Assembly (NCBI GenBank): GCA_051649345.1 | Contig: JBOFGX010000106.1 | Coordinates: forward strand, 1-16,687 | Origin: Leadbetterella sp051649345 | Lineage (GTDB): Bacteria; Bacteroidota; Bacteroidia; Cytophagales; Spirosomataceae | Direction of reading: 5' to 3' | DNA: 16,687 nt | In this document: positions 1-7,035 of the stretch, one piece after another | Numbering within the stretch: position 1 is the stretch's first letter | Layout: each line of letters opens with the position of its first letter | Position numbers and translations under genes: made by a program | The notes under the pieces: generated by a model | The model's database searches: none | Told to the model about the DNA's origin: nothing | Seen by the model: only the letters and a program-made list of their open reading frames with translations

Positions 1-147
1 ATTTTTGCTTACGGGAAGCTCTTTATTTGGATTCGTATTTATAGGATTTTTGGTTTCAACTGGTTGTACATTTTCTTTTGTATTTTTTATACATTGAAAG
101 TTCAATGTTACAATTAAAAAATATCCAATGTATAAATATTGTCTCAT
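1..147 (-). CDS. N-terminal part of a putative secreted lipoprotein (partial)
   Basis: The minus strand is open from an ATG at 145-147 to the window edge, giving the first 49 residues; the rest lies outside. The N-terminus starts MRQYLYIGYFLIVTLNFQC: a short charged start, a hydrophobic stretch at about residues 4-16 and a Cys at 19, which resembles a type II signal peptide. Residues 20-49 are polar and rich in Asn, Lys, Pro and Thr, as in the flexible linkers after the lipid-anchored Cys of Bacteroidota lipoproteins. The residues before Cys (Asn-Phe-Gln) fit the lipobox poorly, so an ordinary signal peptide is possible. A perfect TAACTTTG promoter box lies about 28 bases upstream of the start, which supports the call. 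The gene is divergent from the SPFH gene. Function is unknown because no domain is in view. Confidence 0.6.
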   Translation of the reverse strand, partial: MRQYLYIGYFLIVTLNFQCIKNTKENVQPVETKNPINTNPNKELPVSKN

Positions 148-513
148 TTTATTTGGGAAATAATAAATTTTCAACAAAGTTAAAGAATAAATTGAGTTTT
201 AATTTCATGCCCGATTTTGAGACTTGCAATATAAATTTCCTAGATAAATTATTACAGATACACGTAATGCTGCTTTTTCACTAGTACGATAAAGTTTTTA
301 TTGTGATTTTGCAAAAAATAAATAAACATGTTATTTGTAAAAATTAGCTAATATTTTGAAATCGAAAAAAACTTTTAAAATCTTGTCTATAAATACAAAC
401 TATTGCAGATTCTACCGTTCATAATTTCCCATTACCATTCTACACAAAATTGAATAATTCCGTGAAACTGTACAGAGATTTGTCTCATCAAAATTTAATA
501 AATCGTTATAATT
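148..513. other. Divergent intergenic region between the lipoprotein and SPFH genes
   Basis: This 366-base stretch is very AT-rich. It holds the minus-strand promoter box at 175-182 and presumably the promoter of the SPFH gene at 514. The best plus-strand candidate is GAGATTTG at 475-482 (one mismatch to TAnnTTTG) with a TTG at 450-452, but this is weak. A short open frame on the plus strand at 78-284 looks non-coding: it has no recognisable composition and overlaps the start of the minus-strand gene. No RNA gene or riboswitch was recognised. Confidence 0.5.
175..182 (-). promoter_or_regulatory. Bacteroidota -7 promoter box for the partial lipoprotein gene
   Basis: On the minus strand this reads TAACTTTG, an exact match to the Bacteroidota -7 consensus TAnnTTTG. 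It would start transcription near position 168 and give a leader of about 20 bases before the ATG at 147. I see no convincing TTTG at -33, which is the weaker half of this promoter type. Confidence 0.5.
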
Positions 514-2406
514 ATGGAACTTACTATTACAACATTCGTGCTTTTAGGCATTGCATTCGTATGCCTTGTTTTTTACAAATTCGTTTTTCGTTTATTGGGG
601 ATCATTATCATTCAAGAGGATAAGATTGGTTTAGTTACGAAAAAGTTTGTTTTATTTGGAGATAAAAAATCGCTTCCCGAAGGACGAATTATTGCTACGG
701 AAGGGGAAGCAGGTTTTCAAGCTAAAGCCTTGGCTCCCGGTATTTATTTTGGATATTGGATATGGCAATACGAAGTTACGCATCAAGCATTGACCGTGAT
801 CCCTACGGGTAAAATTGGACTTTTGCTAGCAAAAGATGGTCGTGAGCTTGAAACGGGGGCTATTTTGGGTAAAAAAGTAGAATGCGATGGTTTTCAAGAT
901 ACGCAAGCATTCCTTAAAAATGGCGGTAGAAAAGGTAGGCAGTCTGCCGTGATTACCGCAGGGGTATACCGTATCAACACATTCTTGTTTGACGTTGAGA
1001 TTACGGATATGCACGAGATTCAAGAAAACATGGTGGGTATCATTACGACCATGGACGGTGCTTCTATTGAACCGGGACAAATCGCAGGTAAAAGTGTAGA
1101 GGGACATAACAACTTTCAAGATGCAGATGCATTTTTAACCCAAGGAGGAAATAAAGGTTTGCAGCAACAAATTATTTTGGCGGGTTCCTACAATCTCAAT
1201 CCTTGGTTTGTAAGAATCGAAGAAATCCATATGACAGAGATTCCAATTGGGCATGTAGGAGTTGTCATCTCATATGTAGGTGAAGAAGGTGTGGATGTGA
1301 GTGGTAAAGAGTTTAAGCACGGTAATATTTTCTCCAAAGGGTTTAAAGGTGTTTGGTCGGAACCCCTTGGACCTGGGAAGTATCCTATTAATACCTATAT
1401 TCAACGTATCGAAATTGTTCCTACCACAAACTTGGTTCTCAATTGGGCGAGTGCTCGTTCAGAATCGCATCAACTGGATAAGAATCTATCTACGATTACG
1501 GTTCGTTCCAAAGATGGTTTCCCGTTCAACTTGGACGTATCGCAGATTATTCATATACCTAATTATGAGGCACCTAAAGTGATTGCTCGTTTCGGAAATA
1601 TGCATAATTTAGTGAGTCAAGTATTGGAGCCTACCATAGGTAACTACTTCCGAAACTCCGCACAAGATTCTGATGTGATTTCATTCTTAGGATCTCGTAA
1701 AGAAAGGCAAGAAACGGCTCGTAAATATATTTCGGATGTTCTGGAACAATACAATGTGAATGCTGTAGATACACTTATTGGTGATATCGTGCCTCCTGAA
1801 TCTTTGATGAAGACACTTACAGATAGGAAGTTAGCTGAAGAACAGAAAGTTACCTACGATACACAAAAAATGGCTCAAGAAACGAGACAAGCCTTGGAAA
1901 AAGAGACAGCCATTGCAGAAATACAAAAGGATATTGTAAAAGCAGACCAAGGTGTCGTGATCGCCGAACGCGTAGCAGATGCCTCCGTTAAAAAAGCACA
2001 AGGTGAAGCTACCAGCTTAAAACTTCAAGCAGCAGCCGACGCTGAGCGAGTAAAATTGCAAGCCAATGCAGAGTCTGAACGTATTCGACTAATTGCAAAT
2101 GCAGAAGCCGAAAAAGTAAGTAAAATGGGTAATGCAGAAGCGGAGAAAACGCTTGCTATCGGTAAGGCAGATGCAGAGGCCTATAAACTGGCGGTATCTG
2201 CTATGGGTGAAAGTAACTTTACGCAGCTGAAAATAACAGAAAACATTGGTAAAGAGAAAATTAAAATTATGCCCGACATCTTGATTACAGGAGGGCAAAA
2301 CGATCAAAACGGTGCCTTAAGTGGTCTTTTAGGTATGAAACTGATGGATGAGATGGGTAAGAAAACCAAAAAAGATAAGAAGGAGATTAATCCTGAAGTG
2401 GAGTAA
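514..2406 (+). CDS. SPFH/flotillin-like membrane protein with N-terminal vault-like repeats
   Basis: The product has 630 residues. Residues 5-29 form a hydrophobic membrane segment. Residues 34-302 contain about four related units, each starting with a pattern like (K/M/H)-(I/V)-G-(L/I/V) and ending with (P/A)G-x-Y-x-(I/L)-N. Units two and three are the closest and share FQD, AFL, GG-x-KG and AG-x-Y. Residues about 325-435 resemble an SPFH/band 7 domain (TITVRSKDGFPFNLDVS and a helical part ending near DRKLAEEQK). Residues 435-560 are an Ala/Glu/Lys-rich coiled coil with many AEAEK-type repeats, as in flotillins and YqiK-like proteins. The tail is Gly-rich and then Lys-rich. SPFH proteins oligomerise into membrane scaffolds or rings. 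The specific role here is unknown, and the neighbours give no clue. No NfeD-like partner, common beside some bacterial SPFH genes, is visible. It appears monocistronic: a hairpin follows at 2417. Confidence 0.88.
   Translation: MELTITTFVLLGIAFVCLVFYKFVFRLLGIIIIQEDKIGLVTKKFVLFGDKKSLPEGRIIATEGEAGFQAKALAPGIYFGYWIWQYEVTHQALTVIPTGKIGLLLAKDGRELETGAILGKKVECDGFQDTQAFLKNGGRKGRQSAVITAGVYRINTFLFDVEITDMHEIQENMVGIITTMDGASIEPGQIAGKSVEGHNNFQDADAFLTQGGNKGLQQQIILAGSYNLNPWFVRIEEIHMTEIPIGHVGVVISYVGEEGVDVSGKEFKHGNIFSKGFKGVWSEPLGPGKYPINTYIQRIEIVPTTNLVLNWASARSESHQLDKNLSTITVRSKDGFPFNLDVSQIIHIPNYEAPKVIARFGNMHNLVSQVLEPTIGNYFRNSAQDSDVISFLGSRKERQETARKYISDVLEQYNVNAVDTLIGDIVPPESLMKTLTDRKLAEEQKVTYDTQKMAQETRQALEKETAIAEIQKDIVKADQGVVIAERVADASVKKAQGEATSLKLQAAADAERVKLQANAESERIRLIANAEAEKVSKMGNAEAEKTLAIGKADAEAYKLAVSAMGESNFTQLKITENIGKEKIKIMPDILITGGQNDQNGALSGLLGMKLMDEMGKKTKKDKKEINPEVE
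613..1419 (+). repeat. Four-fold internal protein repeat within the SPFH gene
   Basis: The encoded repeats run at about residues 34-90, 93-163, 166-237 and 240-302. Units two and three align almost without gaps over about 70 residues, with shared IG/VG, DG, GK-x-VE, FQD, AFL, GG-x-KG, Q, AG-x-Y-x-(I/L)-N and a final acidic residue. The first and last units keep only the ends (for example PGIYFG and GPGKYPIN). The repeat is at protein level; the DNA of the units has diverged. This arrangement of tandem beta-rich units before an SPFH domain and a long helix is like that of the major vault protein, by analogy only. Confidence 0.65.
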
Positions 2407-2735
2407 TATACTAGATAGGATCCTGTAATGGTAAGTAATAGATTAGATCGCGTTTATATCTATATATTTTTACAGGATTCTTCCTTTTAAAGGTATTTAC
2501 TTTATAAACAATAGTGTGAAAGACCTGGATTAAAATACAATTCCAAGGTTTGATAGGGATAAATATTTCGGGTACCTTTTGATAAAAAAATAGGTTCGTT
2601 AATGTATTATATAATTTACTTACAAGCAGTTAATTAAGGTAATTAAATCGTGAATGAATGTATTCAATGGTTTTTTTGAGGGCAACAAAAATTTAATGTG
2701 GGTCGTTTTTCAATTAATTATTTTTAAAATTCCAA
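2407..2735. other. AT-rich intergenic region
   Basis: This 329-base stretch has no credible coding frame on either strand. It begins with a long inverted repeat (2417-2481), likely the 3' end structure of the SPFH transcript, and continues with AT-rich sequence leading to the gene at 2736. No clear TAnnTTTG promoter box was found ahead of that gene. A TTAATTAA palindrome sits near 2630. Confidence 0.5.
2417..2490 (+). terminator. Candidate terminator or 3' UTR structure of the SPFH gene
   Basis: AGGATCCTGTAA at 2417-2428 pairs with TTACAGGATTCT at 2470-2481 over 12 base pairs, with one G-U pair. A short T-rich run (TCCTTTT) follows. The 41-base loop contains a second inverted repeat, ATAGAT at 2438-2443 with ATCTAT at 2458-2463. 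The loop is long and the T-run broken for a standard intrinsic terminator, so an RNA-stabilising 3' structure is equally possible. Confidence 0.4.
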
Positions 2736-3221
2736 ATGAAAAATTTTACTAAAATCTCTGTTTTATTTTGTGTTCTATTATTGTCCAATTTTAAATCCTT
2801 TTCACAAGAAGAAGGGCGATTCGATATGTCAATGACGATTGAACATAATGGGGTAAAAACGAAGATGAAGATTTTTAGCTTGTCGTACAATTTGGCTACG
2901 ACATTACCTGTACCATCCGTAGACGGTAGTACCGAACCTCCCGTTGCTATCAAACCTGAACCTATGTATATAAGCGTTTCTAGCTTCGAAATGCTGCCTA
3001 AGAGTTTTTACAAGATTTTTGAAAACAATAAAAATTTGGTAAATGGCGTAATTGAATTGAAAGATAAATATGGCAAAGATCAAGATAGGAAACTTGAATT
3101 CAAAAATGCCTCAATAGGGATTGCAGAATCCTTATCAAGCTATGCTAATGGAAACTCGGTCAATTTTAACTTCAATACTAGTTCTGTTACGGTAAATGAT
3201 GTTCAGGTTAATTCTAAGTAA
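2736..3221 (+). CDS. Small exported protein with a weak Hcp/TssD-like pattern
   Basis: The product has 161 residues. Residues 1-23 are a clear signal peptide (Lys at 2 and 6, hydrophobic core FCVLLLSNF, likely cleavage SFS|QE), which leaves a mature N-terminal Gln as is common in this phylum. The mature part is of beta-strand-like composition with no Cys. The order of features (a strand with LSYNL, a Gly/Pro-rich turn, MYISVSSF, an aromatic helix-like segment with FYKIFENN, then NGVIELKDK, LEFKNASI and an alternating NFNFNTSSVTV strand) recalls the Hcp/TssD tube fold of Bacteroidota type VI systems. Those proteins normally lack a signal peptide and sit among other tss genes, which are absent here. 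The resemblance is my inference from pattern only; an unrelated beta-barrel protein is the main alternative. A strong terminator follows at 3254. Confidence 0.75.
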   Translation: MKNFTKISVLFCVLLLSNFKSFSQEEGRFDMSMTIEHNGVKTKMKIFSLSYNLATTLPVPSVDGSTEPPVAIKPEPMYISVSSFEMLPKSFYKIFENNKNLVNGVIELKDKYGKDQDRKLEFKNASIGIAESLSSYANGNSVNFNFNTSSVTVNDVQVNSK

Positions 3222-3253
3222 TTATTAGATTCAGTTTTGGAAAGGTATTCAAT

Positions 3254-3285
3254 GGGGTGGTTTGCTAAAAAATCACCCCTTTTTT
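3254..3285 (+). terminator. Intrinsic terminator of the small exported-protein gene
   Basis: GGGGTGGTTT (3254-3263) pairs with AAATCACCCC (3270-3279) in a 10-base-pair stem with one G-U pair and a 6-base loop. Six Ts follow directly (3280-3285). It lies 33 bases after the stop codon at 3221. The loop contains the stop codon of the convergent minus-strand gene, and the right arm and T-run encode the last residues of that gene. Confidence 0.8.
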
Positions 3286-3528
3286 ATCAAACCAACTACT
3301 TAATTTTTGATAGACCTCGGTAACTGAATTTCCAGAAAATTCTTTCTCATCGTCCATTTCCATTGCAATAAAGCTATCATAAACTTCACTTTTTATTTTT
3401 AGAGTAACCGATTTTACTTTTCGGTCGTATACTTTTAACGTCCCTTCATAATTAATCCATTGTTTGGATCGTATGTGTTTAGCAGTTATCCACTCCTTGG
3501 ATATGAAAATTCTTTTAGATTCAGCCAT
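3265..3528 (-). CDS. Unknown 87-residue protein
   Basis: I do not recognise this protein. It has no signal peptide, membrane segment or Cys. The first half is basic and aromatic (KEWITAKHIRSKQWINYEG), followed by alternating polar and hydrophobic residues that suggest beta strands (TLKVYDRKVKSVTLKIK), then an acidic loop (MEMDDEKEF) and a final helix-like segment with SSWFDKKGVIF. It is probably soluble and cytoplasmic. The start codon lies two bases after the stop of the OmpA-like gene, so the two are almost certainly co-transcribed, with this gene second. Its 3' end is inside the hairpin that terminates the opposite gene. The coding call rests on tight spacing, length and composition. Confidence 0.7.
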   Translation of the reverse strand: MAESKRIFISKEWITAKHIRSKQWINYEGTLKVYDRKVKSVTLKIKSEVYDSFIAMEMDDEKEFSGNSVTEVYQKLSSWFDKKGVIF

Positions 3529-3530
3529 AA

Positions 3531-4451
3531 TTATATTTTTATTATCATTACTCTACTATTTCTTAACCTTCCGCTTTCTTTTCCGTTATCGTCAATGGGT
3601 TGTGAATCACCCAGTCCGACTACGTCCAGTTGCGAAGATTTTACACCCAAATTCAAAAGTGTTTTTTCTATTTCTTTAGCCCGTTTTTGAGTTAATTCCA
3701 ATACATATTGTGGTTTTAATAAGGGAGCATTGTGTACTTCTATTTTGAGTTTCCAGGTTGGATTTTTTTGAAAGACCTCTACAATTTTTAGGATTTCATC
3801 ACCTGATTCACTTTTGATTTGTACGCTATCAAGTGCAAATTCAATATGCACGGCAGCCTGTTTTTTTAGCATTAAATCCTCTAGTATTTGATTCTTTTTA
3901 TTGATATTACCCGTTATTAAAGGGTTGGATTTTTCTACAATAGATAAACTATAATAACTCGATAGGATTGTATACGGGCTTAATTGTAACCATACCTCTT
4001 TCTCGTTCTGTTTTATGACCCATTCGACGATCCCCATGTAATAACTACCTACTAAACTACCCGCTTCTAATTTGTCTAAATCTGTTACACCGAGTGCTTT
4101 TTTGAAAATGTCTTCTGGTAATTTTCCTTTAAAAACCATTTGTCCTCCAAGTGTTCGTATTACTTTATCGTATTCTTCGATAAGTTGAAAAACGCTCGGT
4201 GGGTTGTTTTTGCCTTCGAAAACTACTTTTTGTAAGGATACTTTGCCATCGATCGTTATCACTTTTTTCCCATCAAAATGGTAGGTTCTACCTAAAGGAT
4301 TGGTAATAGAATCACTAGAATTTCTAGGTCTGAAATTAGGCAATGGTGAGAAGTAGGGGAAGGCTCCTAATTCGGCTTTGGAAGTAGTTTGTGCTAAAAG
4401 CTCTGAATAAATGCAAATGAGCATAATGCCAATAACGAAGGACTTAGTCAT
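3531..4451 (-). CDS. OmpA-family envelope protein with a degenerate C-terminal domain
   Basis: The product has 306 residues with a signal peptide at 1-20 (cleavage LLA|QT). Residues about 28-175 form an N-terminal domain with FPYFSPLPNF, a KVVFEGK segment, a helix around YDKVIRTLGGQ and a VEWVIKQ/VWLQLSP strand pair. This resembles the N-terminal part of other OmpA-family proteins, but I cannot name it with confidence. Residues about 200-306 follow the OmpA-like peptidoglycan-binding fold: HIEFALDS, a helix ending QKNP, LTQKRAKEIEKTLLNLGV, a VVGLGDSQPI strand and GRLRNSRVMI. The usual GHTD motif is here VHNA, so the Asp that contacts diaminopimelate is missing, while the Arg of the LSxxRA region (257) is kept. 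Peptidoglycan binding may therefore be weakened or lost. It is the first gene of a two-gene minus-strand unit. Confidence 0.85.
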   Translation of the reverse strand: MTKSFVIGIMLICIYSELLAQTTSKAELGAFPYFSPLPNFRPRNSSDSITNPLGRTYHFDGKKVITIDGKVSLQKVVFEGKNNPPSVFQLIEEYDKVIRTLGGQMVFKGKLPEDIFKKALGVTDLDKLEAGSLVGSYYMGIVEWVIKQNEKEVWLQLSPYTILSSYYSLSIVEKSNPLITGNINKKNQILEDLMLKKQAAVHIEFALDSVQIKSESGDEILKIVEVFQKNPTWKLKIEVHNAPLLKPQYVLELTQKRAKEIEKTLLNLGVKSSQLDVVGLGDSQPIDDNGKESGRLRNSRVMIIKI

Positions 4452-4605
4452 GTATGAAGTTTTTGAAGATAAAAATACATAGTAAGTTTTATTGTAAAGC
4501 CAAATAGAAGTATAAACAGGTATAAAAAATTCAATGGCAACAATCTTTCACAGTAGATTTAGTCAATTTTACCTATATCATCTAAACGACTATCGACTAA
4601 AATTC

Positions 4606-4636
4606 TTGGCAATACAAAATGTTTTAAAGTACTTTG
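4606..4636 (+). promoter_or_regulatory. Candidate promoter of the M28 peptidase-pyrF-DUF2851 run
   Basis: A TTG at 4606-4608 is followed after 21 bases by TACTTTG at 4630-4636. This differs from the Bacteroidota -7 consensus TAnnTTTG by one missing spacer base. It would give a very short leader before the ATG at 4653. It lies in the 201-base gap shared with the divergent OmpA-like gene. Confidence 0.35.
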
Positions 4637-4652
4637 TTGTAAATTTTTTAAC

Positions 4653-6203
4653 ATGCTCCAAATCCGTTTTTTATTTTTATTTTTATTTTCAATTCTTACA
4701 ACTTTCGCTCAGCAATCTGCAGAAAAATATCTATCAACCATCCGAGCTGAGGATTTGGAGGCTCATCTCCGAGTTATAGCCGCTGATAGTATGGAAGGTA
4801 GAGATACAGGTTCTGAAGGACAAAAAAAAGCAGCGAAATACATTGTCAATTATTTGAATTCCATAGGCTTACAGCCAGCATCTAAAGATAGCCTCGGAAT
4901 ACCTAGTTTTTATCAACCCATAAAAATGTATCGATCGGGATGGAAAGATCAATATGTAAAGGTAAATGGCAAGCAAATAGCCGTTTACAATGATTTTTTT
5001 CCTGTTGGTATGATCAATGTTCCTGAGGAACATGAAATAGATATCGTTTTTGTGGGTTACGGAATTGAATCCAAAGATATGGATAATTACGCCTCATTAG
5101 ATGTAAAAAATAAGGCAGTAGTATACTTAGAAGGAACCCCTCCCATTCGCAATATTGAGAAGTTTATGGGCAAGGATGGGAGCGATGCAAAACATAAACT
5201 AGCGATTTCGAAGGGAGCTTTTTGTACATTTGAAATTTCACTTAAACCTTCTGAAGAATTCAAATCACTTACTGCTGAAAGAAGGGCCGTATTATCTCGA
5301 TATAACCTTACGACCTTGGATCAAGGTGCTGGTTTTACAAAGACCAAAGATCCTAGATTTGTGGTTTCCAGAGAATTGGGAAGGGAATTGATGGGGGTAT
5401 CGAAAAAAGCATTCAAAAAAATCTTACAAGGCAATTATAGCAAAAAGATAAACGCAAGAATCAGTATAAAATCAGAGAGAGGGTATGACTTACTGAATAC
5501 TGCCAATATAGCTGGAATTGTAGAAGGGACGGATAAAAAAGACGAGTATGTTGTGGTTTCTGCTCATTATGACCATGTTGGTGTCAATTCCAAGGGAGAA
5601 ATACACAATGGAGCAGATGACGACGGTTCAGGAACCTGTGCTTTGATGGAAATGGCAGAGGCTCTCATGAAAGCTAAAAAAGATGGCAATGGACCTCGAA
5701 GAAGTGTGCTATTTTTGTGGGTAACAGGAGAAGAAAAAGGACTCTTAGGCTCGCAATATTACACAGATGCAAGTCCGTTGGTACCTTTGTCAAAGACAGT
5801 TTGCGATCTCAATGTGGATATGATTGGTAGAATGGATAAAGAGCACGAACCCAACCCAAACTATGTGTACCTTATCGGAAGTGATAAATTGTCGTCCGAA
5901 TTGCACAAAATTTCCGAGGAGGCCAATAAAAAGACGATCAACTTTGAGCTAGATTACAAGTATAACAATCCCTTAGATATCAATAGATTTTATTATAGAT
6001 CAGATCATTATAATTTTGCTAAGAATAGGATACCGGTCATTTTTTACTTTTCGGGAGTACACAAAGATTATCACAAACCTACGGATGATGTAGACCTTAT
6101 TATGTTTCCTAAATACACAAAAATCACGCAATTGATCTTTCAAACCCTATGGGATCTTGCCAATGTAGAAAACAGAATTAAAGTGGACAGTAATAAAAAA
6201 TAG
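4653..6203 (+). CDS. Secreted M28 family zinc aminopeptidase with PA-like insert
   Basis: The product has 516 residues with a signal peptide at 1-19 (TTFA|QQ), so it acts in the periplasm or outside the cell. After an N-terminal helical region (EGRDTGSEGQKKAAKYI at 48-64, typical of the family) there is a PA-like region at about 127-165 (VFVGYGI, then NYASLDVKNKAVVYLEG). The catalytic domain carries the full M28 two-zinc set: HYDH at 305-308 (His305 and Asp307), GADDDGSG at 320-327 (bridging Asp), GEEKG at 359-363 (catalytic Glu360 and ligand Glu361), NVDMIGR at 387-393 (Asp389) and DYHKPTDD at 472-479 (His474). It should remove amino-terminal residues from peptides; specificity cannot be read from sequence. 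It is the first gene of a tight run, three bases ahead of pyrF and in the same reading frame. Confidence 0.93.
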   Translation: MLQIRFLFLFLFSILTTFAQQSAEKYLSTIRAEDLEAHLRVIAADSMEGRDTGSEGQKKAAKYIVNYLNSIGLQPASKDSLGIPSFYQPIKMYRSGWKDQYVKVNGKQIAVYNDFFPVGMINVPEEHEIDIVFVGYGIESKDMDNYASLDVKNKAVVYLEGTPPIRNIEKFMGKDGSDAKHKLAISKGAFCTFEISLKPSEEFKSLTAERRAVLSRYNLTTLDQGAGFTKTKDPRFVVSRELGRELMGVSKKAFKKILQGNYSKKINARISIKSERGYDLLNTANIAGIVEGTDKKDEYVVVSAHYDHVGVNSKGEIHNGADDDGSGTCALMEMAEALMKAKKDGNGPRRSVLFLWVTGEEKGLLGSQYYTDASPLVPLSKTVCDLNVDMIGRMDKEHEPNPNYVYLIGSDKLSSELHKISEEANKKTINFELDYKYNNPLDINRFYYRSDHYNFAKNRIPVIFYFSGVHKDYHKPTDDVDLIMFPKYTKITQLIFQTLWDLANVENRIKVDSNKK

Positions 6204-6206
6204 TAC

Positions 6207-7034
6207 ATGACGAGAGAGGAGTTATTTGAGCAAATAAAACAGAAAAATAGTTTTCTATGTGTAGGATTGGATACCGATCCTCTAAAAATCCCTAGACATT
6301 TACAAAACGCACAGGATCCAGTTTTTGAGTTTAATAAATACATCATTGATGCTACGCATCAATACGCTGTTTCGTACAAACCTAATATTGCGTTTTATGA
6401 GGCTCAAGGAGCAAAAGGCTGGGAGTCACTCCAAAAAACGATGGAATTTATACCCAAGGAGTGCTTTAGCATTGCAGATGCCAAACGTGGGGATATTGGA
6501 AATACATCAGATTTATATGCAAGAGCATTTTTTGAGAAATCTTCTTCGGGTTTTGATTTTGATTCGGTAACTGTAGCCCCATATATGGGCAAAGACTCCG
6601 TGGAGCCTTTCCTCAAATACGAAGGTAAATGGGTGATTTTACTGGCACTAACTTCAAACCCTGGAGGAATGGATTTTCAAACACTGGAACTTCAAAACGG
6701 AAGCATGGTGTACGAGAATGTTTTGAAAAAATCACAAGAATGGGGAAGTCCCGATAATTTGATGTACGTGGTTGGAGCTACTCGTGCTGAGAGTTTTAAA
6801 AACATACGATCGATCATACCAGATAGCTTTTTGCTTGTTCCAGGCGTTGGAGCACAAGGAGGAAGTCTCTCAGAAGTCGCAAAATACGGAATGAATTCTA
6901 CTTGTGGCTTGCTTATCAATTCTTCTCGTGGGATTCTATACGCCTCAGATGGTGAGGATTTTGCTCAAGGAGCCGGAAAGGAAGCTGAAAAACTACAAGT
7001 AGAAATGAGTGATTTACTCCAAAAATACATGTAG
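6207..7034 (+). CDS. pyrF: Orotidine 5'-phosphate decarboxylase, class II
   Basis: The enzyme decarboxylates orotidine monophosphate to UMP, the last step of de novo pyrimidine synthesis, in the cytoplasm. The 275 residues match the longer class II type rather than the roughly 230-residue E. coli type. Visible motifs are FLCVGLDTDP at 16-25, the catalytic DAKRGDIG at 91-98 (Asp91, Lys93, Asp96), then APYMGKDSVEPF, LTSNPGG, VVGATR, the phosphate-binding LLVPGVGAQGG and a final NSSRGILYAS. All are intact. The gene lies between the M28 peptidase and the DUF2851 gene with gaps of three bases and one base, so the three are probably one transcript. Neither neighbour has a known link to pyrimidine synthesis. 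No other pyr gene is in the window. Confidence 0.96.
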   Translation: MTREELFEQIKQKNSFLCVGLDTDPLKIPRHLQNAQDPVFEFNKYIIDATHQYAVSYKPNIAFYEAQGAKGWESLQKTMEFIPKECFSIADAKRGDIGNTSDLYARAFFEKSSSGFDFDSVTVAPYMGKDSVEPFLKYEGKWVILLALTSNPGGMDFQTLELQNGSMVYENVLKKSQEWGSPDNLMYVVGATRAESFKNIRSIIPDSFLLVPGVGAQGGSLSEVAKYGMNSTCGLLINSSRGILYASDGEDFAQGAGKEAEKLQVEMSDLLQKYM

Positions 7035-7035
7035 G

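Noticed and set aside
78..284. A 68-residue open frame on the plus strand near the window start.
   Set aside because: It overlaps the start and promoter of the better-supported minus-strand lipoprotein gene, and its composition is what AT-rich non-coding DNA gives.
2660..3255. The 11-base direct repeat GTATTCAATGG at 2660-2670 and 3245-3255, flanking the small exported-protein gene.
   Set aside because: It is too short in AT-rich DNA to suggest a target-site duplication, and there are no transposase or terminal inverted repeats.
6201..6209. Possible stop-codon readthrough joining the M28 peptidase to pyrF, which share a frame across TAG and TAC.
   Set aside because: Both proteins are complete on their own and a fusion would place a cytosolic enzyme on an exported protein; no readthrough signal is visible.
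7009..7035. An earlier ATG for the DUF2851 gene.
   Set aside because: It would lie inside pyrF and add nine residues unlike the family N-terminus; the ATG at 7036 matches the family start.
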